Below are positions 6,444 through 9,643 of a stretch of 9,643 bases of DNA, piece after piece. The translations under genes were made by a program, and so were the position numbers. Source of the DNA: CAYUPY01 sp964446595 (GTDB taxonomy: Bacteria > Patescibacteriota > Dojkabacteria > J137 > JAEUSD01); the NCBI GenBank assembly GCA_964446595.1, contig CAYUPY010000050.1:1-9643 (forward strand), given 5' to 3'. Each line of letters begins with the position of its first letter. Positions within the stretch are counted from its first letter, which is position 1. Under the pieces are notes generated by a model. That model worked only from the letters and a program-made list of their open reading frames with translations. It was not told the origin of the DNA and searched no databases.

Positions 6444-7953
6444 TTGGGTTTAAATATTGCCCAGCAAAGGCACTTAGGTCTGCTGCATTTAGTAAGCAGT
6501 CATCGCCTACCAAATCGTACTGACATTGATTGAGCACCGTTTTATATTCTTGCTCGAATATAGCATAGTCTTGCTCATTAACTGTCAGATCGTTGTTGTA
6601 ATCTCCGAGACAGGCTTGAACAGAAATGCTTTCTAACAACTCAAACTCTAAGTAATCCAAATCTGCATTATTATCATTAAGCAATTCCAATCTTAGTGTG
6701 TTAACACCTGCTGGGAGCTCTGCAACTACACTAGTAGTAAAGGCTTCATCATTCCATGTTGCAACCTGTGGCACATCTAATGTAACTAAGTTTTGTCCAG
6801 CAAGCTGCAGCTGTAACTGCCTTCCAGCACTTGCTGAATGTGCTTTTGCTCTAATTCTATAAAGGCCTGGTTCAGTGACATTTATTGTATATTTTAACCA
6901 CTCTCCTTCTCTAAAATACCCAATAATATAGTCGGATTCATTAGGATCTGTTTTTATATCCACCAAAGTATCTTTGCGGAAAGAATGATTAAAATCATCG
7001 ATTGTAACGGCAGCATCGGAATCGTAATAGGCTTGATTGTTTGTTCCTTGATTAAAGTTCTCCGCCTCTACAACCCCTGGTATCGTTGCTGGTTGACTAC
7101 TATTAGGGTAAGCCACCCCATCCCCTAGATTAGCAGTTGAAGTGCTAGAGCTGCTGGGTTGAGCACTAGAACTACTAGATGTTGTTACGCCGTTATCAGC
7201 GGTATTTATCTCTACTTGCAAAGTTGAATCCCCAGGTTCCAGGTAAAAATTACTGTTTACCTTTTGTCCACCAGCCAAGGTAATTTCTACATCAAATTCA
7301 CCATGAAAAGCGCGAAAACTGGCTACTCCGCTACTGTTAGTTGATTTAGATTCCTCTGTGCGCCATTCTTGTCGTATTTGCTGATAGCGCCTTCCAGCTG
7401 CATTAACAGTCCAATCTTTGTCTACAATTGCTGCATGATCATCACGCCAATGTCGATCAGCCCAAAAGCCCCACATCAAAATCCCTTCTACATTAGGATG
7501 ACTGAAGGCGATTCTATAAAGATTCTCCAAATTATCTGCTCTCTCTTGTTCATCGGCGAACTCGATATCAAATTCTGTAATCCAGATAGGCAGATTAAGG
7601 TTAGTTGTCAATCTGTCAAGGCGCCGATATACGTTAGTCACATCTATTGTTTGTTCATCCGCGTAATGACCTTGCACAGCTACGATATCGATTGGGGCGC
7701 CTCTATTTACTAAGTCTTTAATATTTGCCATGTACTTTTCTATCACTCCATCCCATCCCCCTTGTGGAGTAAGCACGTTAAAGTCATTTACAGCAATTTT
7801 CACGTCAGGATCTAATTCCTTTACTCTTTTATGCATATAAGCTGAATAATCTGCACCTAAAACGTCTTTGTAAAAATTACCATGCGCCATTTCGTTATTA
7901 ACATCCCAGTGCTCTAGCAGATCGGCATAATAGGGAATTACTCTGTCTAGGTG
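6427..7953 (-). CDS. C-terminal part of the GH10 xylanase: catalytic residues, CBM6/35-like and dockerin-like modules
   Basis: This part carries the acid/base E238 in WDVNNE, the nucleophile E344 in PIWITEFDIEF and the final GH10 block MWGFWADRHWRDDHAA. Then follow a beta-rich domain (SFRAFHGEFDVEITLAGG), a serine-rich linker and a CBM6/35-like domain starting VVEAENFNQG and ending LDYLEFELLE. The end (665-725) holds an EF-hand-like dockerin repeat with ligand pattern D668, N670, D672, T674, N676, D679, and a degenerate second one (697-709). Four cysteines (665, 694, 703, 723) could form disulfides. The first internal ATG (7890) lies one codon after the acid/base residue, so independent re-start would give no active enzyme. 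The dockerin-like part may bind a cohesin-like partner or only stabilise with calcium; no cohesin is present here. Confidence 0.8.
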   Translation of the reverse strand, partial: HLDRVIPYYADLLEHWDVNNEMAHGNFYKDVLGADYSAYMHKRVKELDPDVKIAVNDFNVLTPQGGWDGVIEKYMANIKDLVNRGAPIDIVAVQGHYADEQTIDVTNVYRRLDRLTTNLNLPIWITEFDIEFADEQERADNLENLYRIAFSHPNVEGILMWGFWADRHWRDDHAAIVDKDWTVNAAGRRYQQIRQEWRTEESKSTNSSGVASFRAFHGEFDVEITLAGGQKVNSNFYLEPGDSTLQVEINTADNGVTTSSSSSAQPSSSSTSTANLGDGVAYPNSSQPATIPGVVEAENFNQGTNNQAYYDSDAAVTIDDFNHSFRKDTLVDIKTDPNESDYIIGYFREGEWLKYTINVTEPGLYRIRAKAHSASAGRQLQLQLAGQNLVTLDVPQVATWNDEAFTTSVVAELPAGVNTLRLELLNDNNADLDYLEFELLESISVQACLGDYNNDLTVNEQDYAIFEQEYKTVLNQCQYDLVGDDCLLNAADLSAFAGQYLNPNACNQ

Positions 7954-8604
7954 TTAATCTATTTCTTCTTTTAATTCATTCTTAAGTCTTTCTTTTGTAG
8001 CAGAATCGCTGGTATTTTGAATTCGATTTCTTAAATCTATTACCCAAGGCGGCTGTAGTGTGTCGCTATAAGTACTCCCCCAAAATGTCGCATGTCCGCG
8101 CATTCTCAAGTCATTTTTTCTGGCAAACTCAGCCAGCTTGTCACCTCTCTCAAAGGTAACGTTATCGCGATTCCATTCTATATTTGTCCATTTATGAGCA
8201 TTTTCTGCTACCACCCATTCAAAATTTTCTACCACAAACCGTTCATAATTATTCATTACTGACGGAGTACCAGTAGCCCAGTTTTGCATTTCATTATGGT
8301 TAATTGCAGTTCCAAAGGCAAAATGATTTTTTTGCTGATCAATTTTCACCTGAGCACCATTAATTGCTCTCCCTTGGCTATCAACGACTTTTATGTTTAC
8401 ATTACGTTTGCGGATTTGTTCTATACGAGCATTAGCTTCAGTCTCCCAATTTGCCCCTAAAACCTCATTTGTCCCTAAATTTTGAGGAAGCTCAGTCCTG
8501 CTAACAAACATATAATTAACTGTAATCACGACAACTAGCGCTACTATAATCATCAAAACACTAAGAACAACTCGAGAGTTTTTGTATTTCGAGTAGATAC
8601 CCAT
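7954..8604 (-). CDS. N-terminal fragment of the GH10 xylanase: membrane anchor and first half of the barrel
   Basis: This 216-residue fragment begins with a short basic stretch and one hydrophobic segment at about 11-34 (VVLSVLMIIVALVVVITVNY). That segment would act as a signal anchor, leaving the rest outside the cell. Next comes RIEQIRKRNVNIKVVDSQGR, the N-terminal motif of the GH10 subgroup that includes plant xylanases. Then come the substrate-binding residues of VVAENAHKWTNIEW (E134, N135, K138, W139) and RGHATFW (H171, W175). It ends at the TAA before the acid/base glutamate, so alone it cannot form the barrel. No Shine-Dalgarno sequence precedes the ATG, and the short gap after bcp suggests expression from the bcp promoter. 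Confidence 0.75.
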   Translation of the reverse strand: MGIYSKYKNSRVVLSVLMIIVALVVVITVNYMFVSRTELPQNLGTNEVLGANWETEANARIEQIRKRNVNIKVVDSQGRAINGAQVKIDQQKNHFAFGTAINHNEMQNWATGTPSVMNNYERFVVENFEWVVAENAHKWTNIEWNRDNVTFERGDKLAEFARKNDLRMRGHATFWGSTYSDTLQPPWVIDLRNRIQNTSDSATKERLKNELKEEID

Positions 8605-8618
8605 AATTTAGCTAAATC

Positions 8619-9095
8619 TCAATTAGCTTTTAGATAATCAAGCACTTCTTGGGGGTTTTTGGTGGGGTTGGCTTTTTCCCAGGCTTGTAGAACTTCACCA
8701 TTTTTGTTGAGTATAAAGGTTGAGCGTTGAGTGCCCAAGTACTTTTTACCATACATACTCTTTTCTACCCAGACGCCAAATGCCTGCTGCAGTTTAGTTT
8801 CGGGATCCGACAGCAACATAAAGTTTAAGTTATGTTTTTCTTTAAATTTTGTGTGTGATGAGATAGGATCCTTGCTAATGCCGATTACCTTGGCCCCGTT
8901 GGCTTCGATTTCGGCATTTAGGTCTCGGAAACTACACGCTTGCTTGGTACAACCAGGTGTATTGTCTTTGGGGTAGAAATACACAACCAACACCTCTGCA
9001 CCGCTTTCCTTAATTATATCGCCCAAGGTAGTTTCTTGGTCTTCAGCAGTAAAAACTTGGACATTGAGTGGGGCTTTATCGCCAATTGTTAGCAT
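8619..9095 (-). CDS. bcp: Thioredoxin-dependent peroxiredoxin, Bcp/PrxQ type
   Basis: The 158-residue product is a full-length Bcp/PrxQ peroxiredoxin, a cytoplasmic enzyme that reduces hydrogen peroxide and organic peroxides using thioredoxin. The active-site block YFYPKDNTPGCTKQACSFRD holds the peroxidatic C49 and, five residues later, the resolving C54, as in E. coli Bcp. The supporting Thr (T46) and the Arg in GTQRSTFIL (R124) are present. It starts GDKAPLNVQVFTAEDQ, the normal N-terminus of the family, so the ATG at 9095 is right. An extended -10 box ends 5 bases before that ATG. The xylanase gene begins 14 bases after its stop and may be cotranscribed. Confidence 0.95.
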   Translation of the reverse strand: MLTIGDKAPLNVQVFTAEDQETTLGDIIKESGAEVLVVYFYPKDNTPGCTKQACSFRDLNAEIEANGAKVIGISKDPISSHTKFKEKHNLNFMLLSDPETKLQQAFGVWVEKSMYGKKYLGTQRSTFILNKNGEVLQAWEKANPTKNPQEVLDYLKAN

Positions 9096-9100
9096 GTAGA

Positions 9101-9109
9101 ACTATAGCA
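9101..9109 (-). promoter_or_regulatory. Extended -10 promoter of bcp, probably leaderless
   Basis: Read on the minus strand, TGCTATAGT is an extended -10 element that ends 5 bases before the bcp ATG (9095). There is no Shine-Dalgarno sequence and no room for one. The element is nearly identical to the TGCTATACT before the HEAT-repeat gene. It lies in the 69-base gap after the right-edge gene, which shows nothing else. Confidence 0.6.
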
Positions 9110-9164
9110 AAACTAACGTGGAAGCACATCATGTCTCTAATGCGACAGAAACGTGAGTATGAAT

Positions 9165-9643
9165 CTAACCTTCTCTTGCCTGCCATACATTGTCCAAGTA
9201 CTCTTTTAGAAGTCTGGCGATTATGTAGTTTTCTATATCATCCAAATCTTCAGGTAAATTATAAGTGAAATCACCTATGCTCGGCCTACGCGTGTGTCGG
9301 AAAATAGCATTAAACAATTTTAATACTTGCTGTATTGTTACCTCAGCGTTATCTAAACCTCTTTCGACAAGTATTGAGTTCACTTTAAGAAACACTGCTT
9401 CTTTGTACTCTTTTTGAGAAAAATCAGAACTTAACACACCAGGTCTAGGGTGAAAATTCTTGTAAGTTAAATCAAGCTGTAAAAGCATTTCTGCCAAAAT
9501 GTAAGCAGCTTTTAAGTCAGCTTCATATGAATCTCCTTCTAATCCAGTAAGAATGCGGATTGTTTCAATCTGTTTTGGACCGATATTCTTTATACCTCCA
9601 AATTTGTTGGTAATTTTTTCTGCACATACTTCGCTAACCATTA
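9165..9643 (-). CDS. Unidentified protein, cut by or starting at the right edge
   Basis: At least 158 residues are encoded, ending at TAG (9165-9167). An ATG at 9641 lies two bases from the window edge, so it cannot be told whether this is the true start or an internal Met. I do not recognise the family. The product looks soluble and mostly helical. A short GGIKNIGPKQIETI stretch near residues 15-28 resembles a helix-hairpin-helix turn, as found in DNA-binding proteins, but this is weak. The middle (YEADLKAAYILAEMLLQLDL) is helical, and the end (DLDDIENYIIARLLKEYLDN) is acidic and amphipathic. No catalytic motif, signal peptide or membrane segment is seen. bcp follows 69 bases downstream with its own promoter. 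Confidence 0.65.
   Translation of the reverse strand, partial: MVSEVCAEKITNKFGGIKNIGPKQIETIRILTGLEGDSYEADLKAAYILAEMLLQLDLTYKNFHPRPGVLSSDFSQKEYKEAVFLKVNSILVERGLDNAEVTIQQVLKLFNAIFRHTRRPSIGDFTYNLPEDLDDIENYIIARLLKEYLDNVWQAREG

Larger units (their letters stand above)
6427..8604 (-). pseudogene. Modular GH10 endo-1,4-beta-xylanase gene interrupted by one in-frame TAA
   Basis: Read through, this frame encodes 725 residues: membrane anchor (11-34), GH10 domain (about 50-415), a beta-rich GH10-associated C-terminal domain (about 426-467), Ser/Thr-rich linker (474-500), CBM6/35-like domain (about 511-656) and dockerin-like module (665-725). The only lesion is TAA at 7954-7956 (codon 217). On both sides of it the protein matches GH10 without any gap: NELKEEID, stop, HLDRVIPYYADLLEHWDVNNE. 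Both catalytic glutamates lie after the stop (E238 and E344, 106 residues apart, the usual GH10 spacing), so the truncated N-terminal product would be inactive. No other stop or frameshift occurs, so the mutation is recent, is a sequencing error, or is read through. Family members hydrolyse xylan outside the cell. The gene starts 14 bases after the bcp stop, so the two may share a transcript. Confidence 0.85.

Noticed and set aside
7369..7713. 114-codon plus-strand open frame opposite the xylanase gene
   Set aside because: It lies opposite the GH10 catalytic domain, and the translated product is rich in Ser, Ile and Cys with no recognisable pattern.
6427..8604. Alternative genetic code (UAA or UGA as sense) to explain the internal xylanase stop
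   Set aside because: TAA, TAG and TGA all end genes at natural family ends in this window, including TAA at the end of the same xylanase frame. One internal stop is better explained by mutation, error or readthrough.
1..9643. A defence island, prophage, CRISPR array or secretion cluster
   Set aside because: No integrase, transposase, nuclease, helicase, repeat-spacer pattern or coordinated operon of unknown genes is present. The nucleotidyltransferase and HEAT genes have separate promoters and no toxin-antitoxin layout.

Overview
The window looks like a stretch of a bacterial chromosome of moderately low GC. It carries single-copy, mostly unrelated small genes packed with gaps of about 15-110 bases, and it shows no phage, transposon, rRNA, tRNA or CRISPR signature. 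Several genes have an extended -10 promoter box placed only 5-8 bases before the ATG, with no Shine-Dalgarno sequence, which suggests leaderless mRNAs. The gene mix is a class I-like photolyase, a short bacterial UBP-type zinc finger protein, a DUF2461 protein, a nucleotidyltransferase and a membrane-anchored xylanase ending in a dockerin-like module. That mix would fit an environmental member of the candidate phyla radiation such as Saccharibacteria. The assignment is inference from gene content only. All three stop codons end genes at natural family ends, so the standard code applies.

Layout. Bases 1-3951 are read on the plus strand: the 3' end of an unidentified gene that may carry a frameshift at the left edge, a nucleotidyltransferase-fold protein, a HEAT-repeat protein, a CrtC/AttH lipocalin-like protein and a protein of repeated helix-turn-helix-like units. 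A DUF2461 gene (minus) and a photolyase gene (plus) diverge from a 40-base shared promoter region at 4656-4695. The photolyase gene carries a striking long hairpin near its 3' end. From 9643 down to 6144 everything is on the minus strand: an unidentified gene cut by the right edge, a thioredoxin-dependent peroxiredoxin (Bcp), a modular GH10 xylanase interrupted by one in-frame TAA, and a UBP zinc finger gene that starts at the xylanase stop codon.

How the genes work together. I see no single pathway. The photolyase and peroxiredoxin point to a life exposed to light and oxygen. The GH10-CBM6-dockerin-like protein points to contact with plant hemicellulose at the cell surface. The most interesting points are the nonsense codon just before the xylanase acid/base glutamate in an otherwise open 725-codon frame, the GC-rich 21-bp compound hairpin inside the photolyase tail, the recurring leaderless promoter layout, and the HTH-repeat protein of unknown function. 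I found no convincing evidence of a new defence or mobile system.
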